A DNA stretch of 64,000 bases. It comes from Lethocerus indicus. Lineage: Eukaryota > Arthropoda > Insecta > Hemiptera > Belostomatidae. A model generated the notes under the pieces. The model was not told the origin of the DNA. It saw only the letters and a list, made by a program, of their open reading frames with translations, and did no database searches. Location of the stretch: positions 11,001,575-11,065,574 of the forward strand of contig JACDQD010000005.1 in assembly GCA_019843655.1 (NCBI GenBank), written 5' to 3'. Shown here piece by piece: positions 35,247-49,319 of this stretch; positions within the stretch are counted from its first letter, which is position 1; each line of letters begins with the position of its first letter. The translations under genes and the position numbers were made by a program.

Positions 35247-36566
35247 AAATTATACTTATATATTTGTGCATATGTCAGTATTATGCATTCATCCTTCGGG
35301 ATTTGATTTTTATATTTGTGAGCGGTGATATTATAACTGCACTTTTAGAAGGATTAATTACAATTATATCAATTAGAATTGTTTTTCCCTCAATTGAAAA
35401 TTTCAACTGATTAAACGAGAGTTGTTTGTGTAATACATCGACTACACGCGACATTCGGTCAATGTCTGGAGCTCTGAAGACGGATAGAAGTCATTAACTT
35501 CTTTCATCACCTTCCAGGAGTTGATCCAATTATGAAAATCCAAAAAACACAATCTCCGTCGCGTTTTTCCGTTAAAAAGGATTTAAACAAGCGGGGATTA
35601 GTTGTCAGAATTGTTGTATAGGTGGGGGGTGCGGTGGGAGGAGGAGGTAGAACCCCCTTAAGTAGGAGAAGGGGCCTGTTCCACGGCCTTCTTAACTGAC
35701 AGGTGTTTATCAACACGGGAGTCAAACCCGCTCGGACTCGGATCCAAAATTAAACCGAGAAAAGACTTCGAACAATAACACATTGACGATGTGCATTCGG
35801 CGTCCCACAAACTCGGGGAATTTATTTTTGGAACAATTTAAATGTCATCTCACAGGTGATCTGTCCGCCGGTCTGCTCACTAATATAGAACCTTCTGCGT
35901 GGGGACTCACCTACCATTCTAATTACTTAATTTTGCCTCCTACATACTGCCATGATAAAAATAAACTGGATTTGAGCTGTGTGACGGTAGAATTCGTCTT
36001 ACTTTAATATTAGAGCCAGCTAAGAAATATTTCCTACATATTACCGCGAAGATATAATATCGGAGAGGGTATTTCTACAATGATTTGGCATGATAGTAAC
36101 AGTTTCACAAACAGGATTATTGGGATATTTTTCTGAAATTTTATTTTGCTCGATATATATTTATTCTATTAAAAAAAACGGTCGAAACCATTTTAATTAT
36201 GATTTTAATAATCGCTATCTTAAATGCGTAATATTATGGTGACCCAAAGTGAGATCGTAAATGTATAGAGCTAATATTTCAAGAACTGCGTTAAATTTAT
36301 GAAATATTTATTTTATGTACAATTTGTCCTTGTATTAATCTATTCTTAAGTAATTTAATAAAAAAAATTGGTAAATTATGCTATTTGAAATGTTAAATAC
36401 TAAGCGCCACTGTCCGTCTCCCACCATACATATCTTTGGCGATGAACTAATTTATAGTGTACTGGAATACTATTGAATATTTCTGCAGGGATGAAATGTT
36501 TCTTTCAATTTTTTTTGTGTTGATTTATTGTTATTTTAATTTATTCTCATAATTTGCACATTGTAA

Positions 36567-36623
36567 GGCGCTGATACTAGACACTCAAGACAAGGTTGTG
36601 CGGGTCTCCATACACCTTGCGCC
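36567..36623 (+). repeat. Solo 57-nt GGCGC...GCGCC unit
   Basis: This starts GGCGCTGATACTAG and ends CTTGCGCC. It is exactly the same length as the units inside FB-e (49472-49528) and FB-f (62513-62569), and it shares GTTG.GCGGG in the middle and GCCGTA after the end. Similarity extends a few bases on both sides (TGTAAGGCGC before it). The inner stem is eroded while the outer GGCGC/GCGCC is kept. It is an independent, degraded copy of that unit. Confidence 0.5.
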
Positions 36624-37050
36624 GTATTCAATTAAAACGATTATTTGAGCCCTACGTTAAAACAACATAATATAATCGAATATGTTTCGAATTATGTTCT
36701 TATTTACTTGTAACCGTATTTTATAAAATTTTTTCGAACATTTCATTCGATATTTATAAAAACATTTATAATTATTATCTCGCGTTGACGGTACTCGAGC
36801 CTGCCAGTTTCCGCGCATCCACATAAGGATTCCCAGAGATGGGTTGACATTTTTCCAACATTATGCCCTACTTGGGGATAAACCCTAGGCACTTTCCCCG
36901 AAATCCATTCGATACCCCGACTATACTTTGCAGTAACTATCGGGGTTATGGCCAGTATTTGTTCTCAGGAAAACCACCGAGGCCCCCGAGGCTGAAAACA
37001 AATTGAATACTGCTAGGATAAAACATCCGACAGTTAATTTACTCATTTTC

Positions 37051-37629
37051 TTAAGTTCGTCGAACGCTAACAGTAATCTTCTGCCCTTCGAAAAATTGGT
37101 CTAGCCGATTTTTTCCTATAATAATTCTATTTTGCCTAGGTTTCCGCCTCCTGGCGCTGATTACTGATTTTTCAGTGATAAGACGCGATAATATCTTAGT
37201 CGGGCGTTCCCTTCTAATGGACTGTAGGTGTGGGTGGACTACAGTATGCTTATATGCGGTGGCCGCCGTAATTTTCCTGGTGAACACAGAGTACAGGTAG
37301 GAATTTCGAATTTTCCGATGCAGCAGTTTCACACTGCTGTTTACTACTGCGTTAGGACACCGTACGACTAGCGGAAATCGTATACCGGTTCCTTCCGGCG
37401 GTAATGTCCCGGCGGTCTGGCACTTTTCGACCGGCGTAAAGCCCTCCGGAGTCTGCATTATCGATAGGGGGGCCGCGCGAGGGTGGAAGTGAATTGAATG
37501 CCGTTGGTCGGCCGACCTTTGGTGCTCAGGGCCCGGAGCGTTTCCTTTATTTAAACTTGTTTTATTGGGGGTTGCCTGTAACTGCCGGACACGATAACTG
37601 CCAGACCATTGTTTTTTCCGCCCGCTCAA
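37051..37629 (-). CDS. Unassigned 192-codon open frame
   Basis: This is the longest ATG-started frame in the window that does not contain a simple repeat. The product would be very basic (many Arg and Lys), with no signal peptide, membrane segment, coiled coil or recognised motif. It occupies a GC-rich block, where stop codons are rarer, so a chance frame is the more likely explanation. A roughly 190-codon frame is still unusual enough in 64 kb to list. No splice or promoter evidence supports it. Confidence 0.13.
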   Translation of the reverse strand: MSGRKKQWSGSYRVRQLQATPNKTSLNKGNAPGPEHQRSADQRHSIHFHPRAAPLSIMQTPEGFTPVEKCQTAGTLPPEGTGIRFPLVVRCPNAVVNSSVKLLHRKIRNSYLYSVFTRKITAATAYKHTVVHPHLQSIRRERPTKILSRLITEKSVISARRRKPRQNRIIIGKNRLDQFFEGQKITVSVRRT

Positions 37630-38319
37630 TTCCGAATTTCAATACCTGTTCGGCGACTTATCGCCCCGTCTAAAGAAACACGTTAGACGCCGATATTATA
37701 ACTATTATGGACAGCGCTGTAAAATGTAAAATTTTTTAATATGAACAACATCAATCAATAACTTTAAATTGCACTTTGTTTTTAAATTCGCCTAATCGTT
37801 CCATGGCCTACGACCTGAATTCTTTTATGCCAGAAATATTTATATATTCATATACACCGAGAATATGATACAATAATTCTAGAAGTTGTATCCTCCCAGG
37901 TATATCCATTGCACTCTTATACATTATAAATTATTTCAATTCCCACATACATTTCTATAAATTGAATTTTAATTGAATCTTAATTGGTACTGTTTTATTA
38001 ATTTTACTAATGTCTAGTATCTGGTCTTGATATTATTCTCATCGAAAGAACTGTCTGCTGAGATCGTGCTCTAAATTCAAATAGGTGCCCAATGTATGCT
38101 CGAGACAAATACGAGTCCCCCACTTCTCTGGGAAAAGGCGAAGTTATTAAGACGATGGACTGGTGTATCAAGAAAATCTGTTATAACTTGGCTCAGAAAA
38201 TCAAGTTTATATTCTAATCACGAGGCCGGGCCGGCTTTCTTTTTGTTCAGAGACTTTGCTCTCCCCAATTCGAGGGAGATACGCCTATTAGACTTTCCGA
38301 GAAATCCCTTAATTCTCAA

Positions 38320-38322
<3 letters not shown>

Positions 38323-38384
<62 letters not shown>
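38323..38384 (+). repeat. (CT)31 microsatellite
   Basis: A pure CT dinucleotide run of 62 bp ends in GTCTGTCC. It keeps a surrounding frame (38096-38698) open because CTC TCT has no stops. That frame is therefore not evidence of a gene. Confidence 0.95.
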
Positions 38385-38388
<4 letters not shown>

Positions 38389-41300
38389 GTCCTACTGGGA
38401 AAGTCCATGCGGGCCGCCTGCGTGGGCGGGATATAAATCGTATCTGGAGTTAAAGTTCGGGTTACTCCCCCATTCTAGTGCCTTAACTTTGTTTTGCGCC
38501 AATTTTTCTCCCAGAAGGCGGGGACCTTCTCCTTGTCCCACTTCCGGAATTTATTGGACCCAATTCTGTAAATCTTTGATAATTAGCACTGATGGCATGA
38601 CTGGGAAATTTATTTTTATTTCATATATATGTCTCATCGGTGCGATCCAATATCTAGGCCTTTCTTTAGAAAATGTATACCATATACAGCTGTTATAGAT
38701 CAATCAATTACAATCAATTAAAAATAAGTTCATAATAAAATATTCGAGGATTAAGGACGCACATCACAAAAATATAACTGCAAATAAATATAAAAAATCT
38801 TCTGTCCCCATTCGTTTGGCCTGGAGCTAGAAACCGAACAGTTGGTGATCGCGCAATTCCTCTCCAATCGACTACTCCATAATGTCTCTTGGACGAGGTC
38901 CGATAACGCTGTAATGTATTCCACCGCCGGAGTATACTGGGTTAATGAGTTCGTTTGAATGAGGCATCGTTAATATAATAAACCATTATACGAACCCAAT
39001 GTTGTTGTCACGACATCTTTTAATTAGACCCCGGTTCGGCTGAAGCCCCTCTGAAAATTGTCCCCGCGCTCAGCCCCATTAAGTAATCGCCCCATGAAAT
39101 TGAACCGCCGCCCCCAGATATATTTAAGCCATAATTTAATATGAGAACAATTTAATTTCAATTCGGCTAATGGTAATTCTCCGGCTAATCGAATCCCGTT
39201 CTTTTCCGGTATTTCTTCTTGATATGTATATTGTTTCTTGGATATTAAAAAGTCGCGATACCGAACCACGCGTTCAGCTCTAATTTAATCCCCGGGTGGA
39301 AGTTTATTTTTAAAACGGAAGACGGAAATAACTGGGCCGAATATGTTACGCGTTCCTTTTGTGAGATGGAACACGGGCTGAAGAATGGCCGCCGTATTTA
39401 TTCCAGGTTGCGTGAGCCACTGCGTTAATTATATCTTCGCCGGCAGAGTTGTTTTCCTTTGTGTATTCCGATGCGGGGGCCCCTATAATACGGCTCTCTC
39501 GGGCTGCTTCAAACAAAGTAGCTGTACGTCATAAATAAAAATAGCGGCTTAAATTCAGTAATTAAACTAAAAGTCTCTAGTTTAAGTCTCTAATTTAAGG
39601 GCTGGAACAAATATAAGGACATGAATAAGAACGATATGGAAATATAGGATGTTACTGAGAAGAACAAAAAAATGATTGTTGCAGAGTTCATTGAGAAAAT
39701 ATAATCGACCATTTCTTATTTAATTGTATGAAACTGGGTAAAACTATGGAATTAAAAGTGGAATTTAAAAGTATGAATAACATTTAATATGGCGAATGAA
39801 ACCACCAGTTAAGATAGAAAATTAACGTATTTACAATTCAATAACTATAAAAAAAGAGCACTTACATTCATTCACTTTTACGGTGGCTATGTATATCACA
39901 TTTATCTATTGCTCTAGGTGGATTTATCTTTATGGTATTCTCAAAACTCTGTGAGCTGATTTAATGGGTGCTGCTATAACTGTTTCTAAGGAGGTATAAG
40001 TTTCAAATTTTAATCTTTACGCGCTCTTAGCGATTCTGGTTCTTTCCGAGGCTGCAGTTAACTAACGGGTATTCGTGTCCTGATGAACAATTTAAACGTG
40101 GTTAAGACCCCCATCCGTCGGGCATAAATCGCTTCAATATTCAGGAGCGGTGAGGGCCCGATTAGGGCCGCGGGGATGGCGGGGAGGGAGGAGTGGACTG
40201 ACAGTCGGAGTAATGCAATGGACCCGGGGGACCCAAATAAGAGAGACACCGGCAATAACTATAACCTCCATTAAAGTGTAAGCGTCCCCGGGGCCGCCTA
40301 ACGCTGAATTTCTTAGAACCAATAAGGAAAGGGGAATATTCTATTTTCATATTTATATGGTAGATAATTAGTCTAAGATACCCCCACGCGAGGGTTTGAA
40401 ACACCTTAACTTGTCCAATATACTGTAAGTTACCACGCTTATTTCTGGTCCTAAAGTAGACCCGTTTAGAATTCTCACGAACTTCACGAGGGGAAAATAA
40501 GTTTTCAATGTTGAAACACACGAATTAAAAAAAATAGATATTATTCCATCTCGTTATAGAACTGAAAGAATCCTACAAAGATTATTATTAAGAATTATTC
40601 GTATAATTGTATTTACGTAATTATATTGTATAATTATTGGACAGAGAAATGAAAAAATATTTAAATTAGTATGGGACGGTTATAGTTATGCTCGCAAATA
40701 TCAATAATACAAGTGGACATTATTATTTTACTCAAAAAACAAACATAATTATATCTGGAATTGAAACCGCCCTGTTTTATACAACCAATTACAGTGAAAG
40801 AGCTCAAAGCGGTCTACTTATTAGGGAGAATAAAGAGAGAATTTCAATAAGATCCCGTCTCGATTTTCTTTTCCCCAGACGGATTATCGGATTCCTTTAT
40901 GTCCCCACTCCCCTCCCAAACCGCCACTCCACGACCAATTGTGAATCAATTTTTCATTGTGAACACTTTCCTCCTTTTCGACTCGCCCGAATGAAATTCA
41001 TCGATCAAATAAATTGGATTTCGGCCCGACTGTTCATATCGGGCATTTTTTCCGGGCGTTATTACTTTTTCGGTATAACGTAGAACTAAACAAATCGCAT
41101 TCGCTTAGTTTTTGATTCGAATAAATAAGTTCATTTGTTGTTTGGAATAAGTGCGTTTTCTGTCTAACCCGCCAGACAGTGTATCGATTATATGTCGACA
41201 TAAAACAAAATGTAAAGTAACAAATATCTAGAAATTTATATTAAAAATAAGTTGAAAATAATTAACAAGTGTAAGCATTTATAACTATTATAATCGCACG

Positions 41301-44300
41301 AATTTATATACTATAAAGTGTGAATATAGCGGATTTCTTGAAATTCTATCATATCTGTAGACGGTCTAGGCTAAATCCAATACCAATATTTAGGAACACG
41401 TCGGCTATGCCATTCATTCGGCGGACGGTGACCGATAATAGGGAATAGTAAGGTTTGGACGAGGGCTGGATAGTGGGTAAAGGGCCGATGCCAATAGTGA
41501 GGTGGGAGGCATCAATACGCGAGCAGGGCGTGTCGATATTGCTCATAAAAGGGATAGGGGAGAATCCATCCATTCCATCCATCAGCCCGCACCATATAAT
41601 ATAAATAGAGCTCGAGCAGGTCGCTGAAAGGGGTTGGATAGCACTCACCCACTACCGATATGAGTTTGTATAAGACATATACGACTGTTCCCTCGTTCAT
41701 TGCCGAAAACCGATGATTACCACCCATAGAGATTAAATATTATGTGCTACTTCTAATATCCCTACTGTAATGTTTAATTGTGTACGTAAAGTCGAATGAT
41801 AATAGAGTAGAGCGTCGCCAGTAGGTTTTCGACGACCAAATAGTCACTGCCCTACGACAGTCAGCACGCAGGATGGAGGGAACAAAAAAAGAGGATATTC
41901 CAGACCCCCAAACAATTTTTTGTAATTAAGAAAAACATCACTGCCGTATAATTCGATTTTAGTCCCTCTCGCGAGACTAACTTTGGAAATATTACGAAAA
42001 TGATTAATTATCCTCAATTTTTTTTAAGCATTTGTATTCAACCTATGTTGCTAATGTAAAAAATCAATACATTGTTTAGTTCACAATTCAGAATACCAGT
42101 AATATATCATTGTATTTGCGTATTGATATATTGATTTTTTTTAACATTTGCTATTTTTTTTTTATTGGGCCATGCTGACGAGGAATAGTGGGATTATCAT
42201 AGGAATTCTCATCTGTCACCGCTTCCATTCTTTTGGTGAAAAAACAATTTCCTGAAGCTATTGTTCGAATACATTTTATTCGATATCAACAATCTATAGC
42301 TGAATATATACATACTTACATATACATACCCATCAGTAGGTTAAACTAAACCTTAATAGTATACATCGCGGTCATTAAATTGTATACATGCACAGTTCGT
42401 TTTTAACGGAAAGTCGGTTACGTTCTGAGGCGGTCCCTAGTTATGTTTAAATTCCGTTTCAAATAGCGTGTTGCCACGAGGCCACGTAGGAACTGTTGCG
42501 CGTATCGCGCCCTTATAATTCGAATTCATGAATAGGGAGGGGCGACAGTGTTGGACAATAAGGGGGCATTTCTGTTTCTGGTTCTTAATTTCATAAAGAT
42601 GCCGGGTTTTGTTGGGTAGATACGCGCGCCCGATTACCGAGCGTGTTCGCTCGCGTGCGGACATGTGCCACCGCCCTAAGTAATTGGAAGGGGACATGCC
42701 AAGGTTTTACAGCTCTTGAACTCCACAGTGTTAATACCGCCCGCGGCGGTAAACGGTTTCGAAATACGTGATACCGAGGTGCTGAAACACGTGTTGAAAT
42801 TAAACAATTGAACAAAAAATTAATACCAGGCTCATTTGCAGTGCGAACATATTGGGTCGCTTGACTAATTTTCATGTATCTTGTCGCTTCAAAAAAGTTT
42901 ATTTCAAAACAATCGAATAACAACATTGTATTGTTCATATCGATATTTTATAAATGTTGATAATAAAAATGATCGACTATTAATTTTTAGCCTATGTGTG
43001 TATCACCATTCTTGCAATACCGAAACCGATCTGGCGTAAGACGAAATATATAGAAGGAATGATGATTTCTCCAGGTAATTTATTCGAATTATCCATTTCT
43101 GTGAGATGAAATATTACAGAGGCGCGAAATAATTGATTGGGGGAGTCGAATGAAAGCGTTGAGAATGATATTCTGTGCACCGTCTCTGTTTACAACCCCT
43201 GTTATGTTTCTGTTCCGGAATTCCATTTCCAGCGCGGGCAATTTCTCGGGACACGTTTCTGAGGTCGTATCGGCGGGGAGCGAATCCCCACGACCTGCCG
43301 GCGTTTAATAATTAGCACCGAGCCCGTTCCCACCCGACCTCATAATATACGTTTTGTAGCTTCCGTTTTACTGCTAGCTCCGCATCGGAAGCTCGGTGGC
43401 ACCCATAAAAAACATTTTACAGAAACTGGTTTTGTTAACTTATTAAAAGTTCCATTCGCGACGGTTGGAGTAATCATAATAAACGAAATACTAAGAGAGC
43501 ATGAAAAGAAACTCCGAATTTAAACAAAACTTTTAGTACCTCGATTTCAGCGCGGTATTCAGAAATATTATTACGGGATTATTTAGTATCTTTATTGAAA
43601 GATGTTCAGCTCGATCGCTCGCCGGTTAAGACGGCGGATTTCAAAAATTCAATAATTATAACATTCGGGTTAATTCGGTAGATACAGCTAGATTCGGCGG
43701 GTCCTCCTAGAAGGTGGGATGCAACAGCTTGAAACGTTTCATTGATCGCGTCGTCCGGGTCCCGCCTGCGCACTCGGATGCCGCCCCCGCCCCCGCACCC
43801 GCCCCTCCCATCACAGAACAGCCCTACGAGCAGGCAGGTCCTCGACCATGCACCCAATTGCATACGGCACAACAAACAGTATAATGCACAGAAAATTTAC
43901 TTGAATCCGTGAAGAAATGGCTCCATTGCGAGTGACGCGGTGTGTGGATCATTTCAACAAAATAAGCGAAAATATTCTCGGATGAACAGAATTGTTTGTT
44001 TCTGATGAACAGATCTCGAAGGAATCTATCCAAACGACTCTATTAAAACGAATTTTGTTACACTACAGCCAGAAAGGATTTTCTTGAGCATTTATACATC
44101 CATTTAAATAAAATTCTGTGTATTTGAAATGTCTTTGCCTTGGTGAAAAATAATGGATATCATTAGAAACGCAGATTGGTTACAGATTTCAAAGAGGCCT
44201 AGAATTGTCTTTCACGGTTGGACGGTATTTAACTCCTCGGGCAGAATATTCCGGTTTTATTCTGGACTGAAAAGTTATGAGGCCGTGACGAGGAGATACT

Positions 44301-46397
44301 AGTCCCTTAAATAAAACAAAGAAAAGGCGAACGGCGACACTACAAAATGTTTTTTTATATTTCCCTCCGATGATCGGAAAAGTTTCGAATGCTGATAAAC
44401 AACTGCGGCCGCTAAAAAGTTGTCATCCGAATGGAAGTTTTCAACACCCCACCCCTCCTCGGCAGGCTCCCTCCTTCCGCTCAAGTTCCCGCCCATCTTT
44501 TTTTTTTTAACTCGGGTAACGAGCTTCGCAATTAATTTATAAAAGTTGAAACTCCCCGCGACGAGCTCAATGCGAGTGGCGTTCCTTCGAGGCTGGAGGA
44601 GGAGGAGGGCTCCTCTTCATCGGTCCGCCATATTCTCAACTATTGAAACTGTAAATCGAATATTCACTTTCGGTTCTAATCCCTAATGGTTTAGATAAAC
44701 ATTTATTTTAAATTCTGCATAGAGTGGTCTCTGCGAGGCTTGATAGACACCCCTAACTAGCAATAAATACTCAATTTATCAATGCTAAGAGATTTATACT
44801 GCTCCATACAAAATTCCTTGTTTGATGTCAATATCAATGTTTGAATCAAGCGTGTTTTTATTGCAATAAATTCTAAAAATGCACCCGAAAACGTGAAAGC
44901 TATGGTCAAAGCTTTATCTAGTGAAATAATTATTACCTATATCCCAATGCGAATCTCTTGGGTCAATATACTGCATTTGGTTCCTTTTTTCAATTCTGCC
45001 CAATTGTAGTTACCGGAGGTTTGTTTTTATAACTCAGAGATAAGATCAAAATATCCCGTCGTATATTTTAGTAGGAATTATTGAATCGATTATTGAACAG
45101 TCTAGGCGTGAGAGGGATTGGGGTCTCGGGCGCCGTGCGGCATAATTCGTAGGTAGATCTATGTGTTTGTTCGACCGCGTATAATTTAGCCAGCGGGCCG
45201 TGGCGGAAGGCCTCCGACCGACAAAGATTAACGACCGCCACCGCCCGCCCTCAAACCCAACTTAATTGTTGTATATTTATTCTCCTATTTACGACAGCAG
45301 ACATTTGTCGGACCCGAAACGGCGCCGGGTACGCTCTTTCAGTCCCGCCCGCGGCCCGTTTTATCCGCGCAATTTGGATTTGGACTATAATCCACGCTGT
45401 ATATAAATATAGTTTAATATATTAAACAAAAACAACAAGGAGTATACAACAGCCTATCGTGAGTAATATTAATGAAATTTCATTCATAAGAAGCATTATA
45501 ATTTTCAATCGTCATTGAGATGAAACATTAAAACTTTAGTTTTATTTTCACGAGTCAGACACTAGGATTGTTTCTTCATATATAAATGTATTCTTTAACT
45601 GTTGTATTGCCACATCTGTACAATACAATCAGCGACATGGATTTAAATCACGTAAGGACATCTGTAAGAAACGTTTGGGGTGTCAGAAAATAGTAAGGTT
45701 TGGACCATAGAGCGGTATTCTCAGAATAGAACAGGGCTCTAATATGAACGCAGAGTAATATAAATTGTTTTACGGGCCTATTTACAAACTGTTTCGAAAT
45801 TTAACGATGTATTAAGTTGTAGTACATCAGTTCAGAGGAATTCTCCGCGAAATAATTTCCTTCAATGAATCTCAAATTGAAGCGAAATGTTCACACTTCA
45901 GATGGGATAGCCCTGAATTCGTGAACATGGAATTCGGTTTGATTCTACTGGAGTGAAATTGTCCACGAGTTTTCATCTGAGAAATGCGTTTTGGCCGCAG
46001 GCCCTAAGGCCTAAAACATGTAACGCCGTTAAATCCGGAAAGGTTTTTCCATTTCAACAGTTTTATGCTTATGCTTGAATCGGCCCGATCCCACACACCA
46101 GAAATAGTGTTCTCTGGGAACGGAGCACTCTTCCTAACTACATTGTGTCCCGTAAATATACTCGGATTAGTGAGCCCCAGCCTTGCCGACCGAATAAATG
46201 TTATTTCGATAATAAGTTGCGTACCGAATAATCGTAATTGATTAATCAAAATTGATTACACGTACTTTGAGGCATTTTCAGAAATTCACCTAAAAATAAT
46301 TTTTTTCCCCCGACTATTTCCACTCATTACTTGTGGGTGGCGACGTTGGTTTTAATATAAATGATATTTTTCGAGGAACATTGTTTAGAAATGTGTA

Positions 46398-46428
46398 CAC
46401 AGTGTTATACATCATCGACAACACTGTG
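46398..46428. repeat. Hairpin with 9-bp stem
   Basis: CACAGTGTT and AACACTGTG are perfectly complementary across a 13-nt loop. It could be a dimeric protein site; no RNA gene is implied. Confidence 0.5.
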
Positions 46429-49013
46429 AATATTTACATCTCATTAGTTTTCCCCCAAGTTTTATGAACGGGACACTTATTAAACGGCCTTTTAAAATAT
46501 GCACTTTCACAAAGGTGCGCAAATGCTATTAGTGTTTTAAGTTAAATTCTTTTGTTCCAGGTAACGGGCCATTTTCCAATAATCATCAACATGGTATGTG
46601 GCATCAGGCGGTGGCAGTGGGAGAGAGCTAAATATACGATAGTAATGGTTTAACGATGGAAGCGTTGATACAGGTTATTAATACTTAACCAATTTGATGT
46701 TGTAAATCTGTTTGTAAAACGTTGAATGATTGATTGTTTTCTGTATGAATAAGCATCTTTCACATGTTTCGTTATGTTATGCTCATTTAAATGTGGTAGC
46801 GTTAATTTTTCATTCCGTTTTTTTCCTATTCATCGACCCCATTCTGTAAATTCGCAACCACTTCCACCGTACGATGTTCAAAGTACATTCATCAACAAGT
46901 CACCGTGAAGTAGTTTACAGTGAATTTACATATTCCAATTTATTATAGTATTTAACTTACTTTTGTATAATTAACTCTTGTGCAGGAAAAAAATCTCTGA
47001 ATAATGAATAATTTTTTTGAAGCAAGTAAAAACTAATTATCGTAATAACAATATTGTAAATAAATTTAGAATGAAGGTTGTGACATTATGCGGTGCCTAT
47101 TTGACACTGATTGAACTCCATTTTTGTTATAATAGTAAGTAGAAGTTTTGTATGAAATGTTTAGAATTTTAGTGCGATGTGCCCGTTCAACTGTAATTTA
47201 ATAGTTTAGAATTTAAATTCTTATATTCCATTAAGCTAATGATTAATCCAGTAATATGAATAGTTTATACTTTTTACTATAATAATTTATTAAGCATTAT
47301 AAATATCATACTGTCTACACGTCATATTTACAGTTTTTAATCGTAGAAGAAGCCTTATATTCCTTTCCCGCAGCTCTTGAGGCCGCAAGAAATGGGGTTA
47401 GGAAAACATGGGGATTTCAGGGGAAATCGCACACTTTGCAGTACACACTTCGTGTCAAGTAATACACGCCTGGAAACAGCTATGGGACAAGGTGAAATCC
47501 AATTAAGTATTTTAGGTATCCGACACCTGCCGAGGGGGTTTTCATTGTCTAAGTCCTCTCTTAAGACTTAACATTTGCCTGGCTTAACGTTAATATTATA
47601 GGCCATGGCCGTTTGCCGGCCTTCAGGGGGTGGAACTAGAGGTCAATCCGCGACTCGTCACACACCTCTTTGGACAAATGAATTCCTTCTGAGTTTTCAT
47701 TTAAATTGAACTCCTGATCGATCACTAATGTCCGATGATTCTATTTCCATACGTCTATGGCGGATTACGCCTGATCGGTGAACCTTTTCGCCTGCTCCTG
47801 TTGTTAGGCGTCGATTGCCAAATTATTCAACTTGACATTGTGCCGGTGTTAAACGAATACCGGTCTTCGATACCACCAGGCCCCCCTGTCCGTTCCGCCC
47901 TGTTAATGTCCTCGAAATTCCTCTGGGAAATCCACAGATCCCCGTGCGGTTTGGGGATGAAATGTCGACTGTAACGCTTGGACTGGATTCAGATCCGGGA
48001 CAAGCGTGTACACGTGAACCTCGCGGACGTAAATTACGGGCAGGCGTTCATTTGAAAAGTTTCCGCATGTGTTCGCGTTGACATTTAATACTACCTCTGT
48101 GATTGCGGGCTGGGTAGTCGAACTGTGTTCAACCCAGAGCCTACTAGGGAGGAAACTAAATAACCCACGTTTTATATTTTATTTTTCACAGAAAATCGCA
48201 CACAAATACATTGTACATACAAATGAAAAATCGGGGTGAAAAACACCAGTACTACATTTCCTGGAATTTTCATTCACTTTTCCCATCCTATGAAGACTTC
48301 ATGATGACATTCGCTATCGGGAGTCCATGGAAACCAAATACAATATTAATGTTAATGTATTAATGTGTTGTGTAAATAAAAAAATCGAATAATATTAAAA
48401 TCTCGAGTATTCAACAGAAAATGAAATTCTAACCGGATAAAATTCAGATATAGCTATATAAAATAAAGGTTCTGATCACGAGCTCCGGTTCAAGCTCCGT
48501 CTTTGTCGAAGCGCGCTTTCTGTGAACTTTGCTCTCGAACCTGCAGGATTCAATCTGAAGATAGCGAGGAGAAAGGGCGTTCGTGGCCCACATACGGGCG
48601 CTCGATAATACCAGAGCCCCGCGGGAGGCGGCTGGGTACGGGCGGGGGTACCACTGAAATGTTTAACGACGTCTTCGCCCAGCTCCTGGGCCTAAACAAA
48701 ATTTACGGCCTTCCGAACCGGCCGTTAAAAGTGGTCTTGGCCCACCCGGGAAGGGGGATCGAAGGGCGTTATGCATTCTCAAGGACGCAGGACGGGTTAT
48801 TACTGGACTTCGGCTTTATACCCGCCAGCCATAAACATAGGCACGCCCTCTGTTTGTATGCCCCTGAGTTCCACAGCCTTGGACCACATTAACCCAACCG
48901 TCTGTCAATTTTTAGAACCACTTTTTTGCTGAAATTGATCGAATCTCTCTAATAAACTATGTTTTCCTCTCTTCTGCCCTCCATATGAGATACTAGTCAC
49001 GTGGAATACGCTC

Positions 49014-49039
49014 AAATGTTGTATATTTTTACAACATTT
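49014..49039. repeat. Hairpin with 10-bp stem
   Basis: AAATGTTGTA and TACAACATTT pair perfectly around TATTTT. It is AT-rich, so chance is possible. Confidence 0.45.
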
Positions 49040-49319
49040 AAGAGGCTTTGTTGCCTCGTTAATATTGTTTTCATGGAACAATTACTCATTATCCCCTCCT
49101 TACGTTACATTCATCCAATACTGGTCCTCTGCGGGTCTTTTAGGCGAATGAGGAAACCGAGGCAGAATAATTAGAGGATTCCGGTTTAATTACAACTAAG
49201 TATCAGAGCTGCGGGGCCCGGCACTTGGTATTAGGCCAAGCTTAACCCTGGCGGGGATTTTCAGGCCGATGTCCCTAATCTAATAGTCGGAGCAATAATA
49301 CCTAATTTGGTAGATTTCG

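Larger units (their letters stand above)
30340..36560. other. Non-coding, alternating GC blocks and AT spacers
   Basis: GC-rich blocks lie at 30580-30840, 31480-31880, 32800-33130 and 35480-35920. A purine-rich run is at about 33098-33147. A TA dinucleotide run is at 32398-32412. The frames at 32801-33199 and 30373-30714 (minus) have no protein features. Regulatory-like words are present, including the octamer listed separately, but no gene is visible. Confidence 0.5.
36630..43000. other. Non-coding, with several GC-rich blocks
   Basis: GC-rich blocks lie at 36780-37000, 37080-37640 (longest unassigned frame), 38220-38560 (around a CT repeat), 39010-39300, 39350-39500, 40090-40310 and 42420-42770. 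The 39.0-39.2 kb block is rich in TAAT-core words (TTTTAATTAG, CATTAAGTAATCG, GGCTAATCG), as expected of a homeodomain-bound module. CCATCCATTCCATCC near 41572 is a small tandem repeat. A 13-bp near-repeat GTCTCTAGTTTAA/GTCTCTAATTTAA is at about 39572-39597. No gene was recognised. Confidence 0.45.
43000..49309. other. Non-coding, GC blocks and AT spacers
   Basis: GC-rich blocks lie at 43200-43400, 43600-43860 (with CCCCCGCCCCCGCACCCGCCC), 44400-44630, 45100-45390, 47580-48080, 48490-48890 and 49180-49280. The open frame at 48503-48892 has balanced composition but no known motif. Long AT-rich spacers (46250-47330, 48160-48470) show nothing. Two hairpins are listed separately. Confidence 0.45.

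Noticed and set aside
38096..38698. 200-codon plus-strand open frame
   Set aside because: It is kept open by a 62-bp CT microsatellite encoding Ser/Leu repeats. The remainder has no protein-like features.
41450..45710. 17-bp match AATAGTAAGGTTTGGAC near 41450 and 45690
   Set aside because: The match does not extend, and one such match is close to chance in 64 kb.
48503..48892. 129-codon plus-strand frame
   Set aside because: Composition is reasonable but no family is recognised and no promoter or splice signals support it. Kept only as a note.
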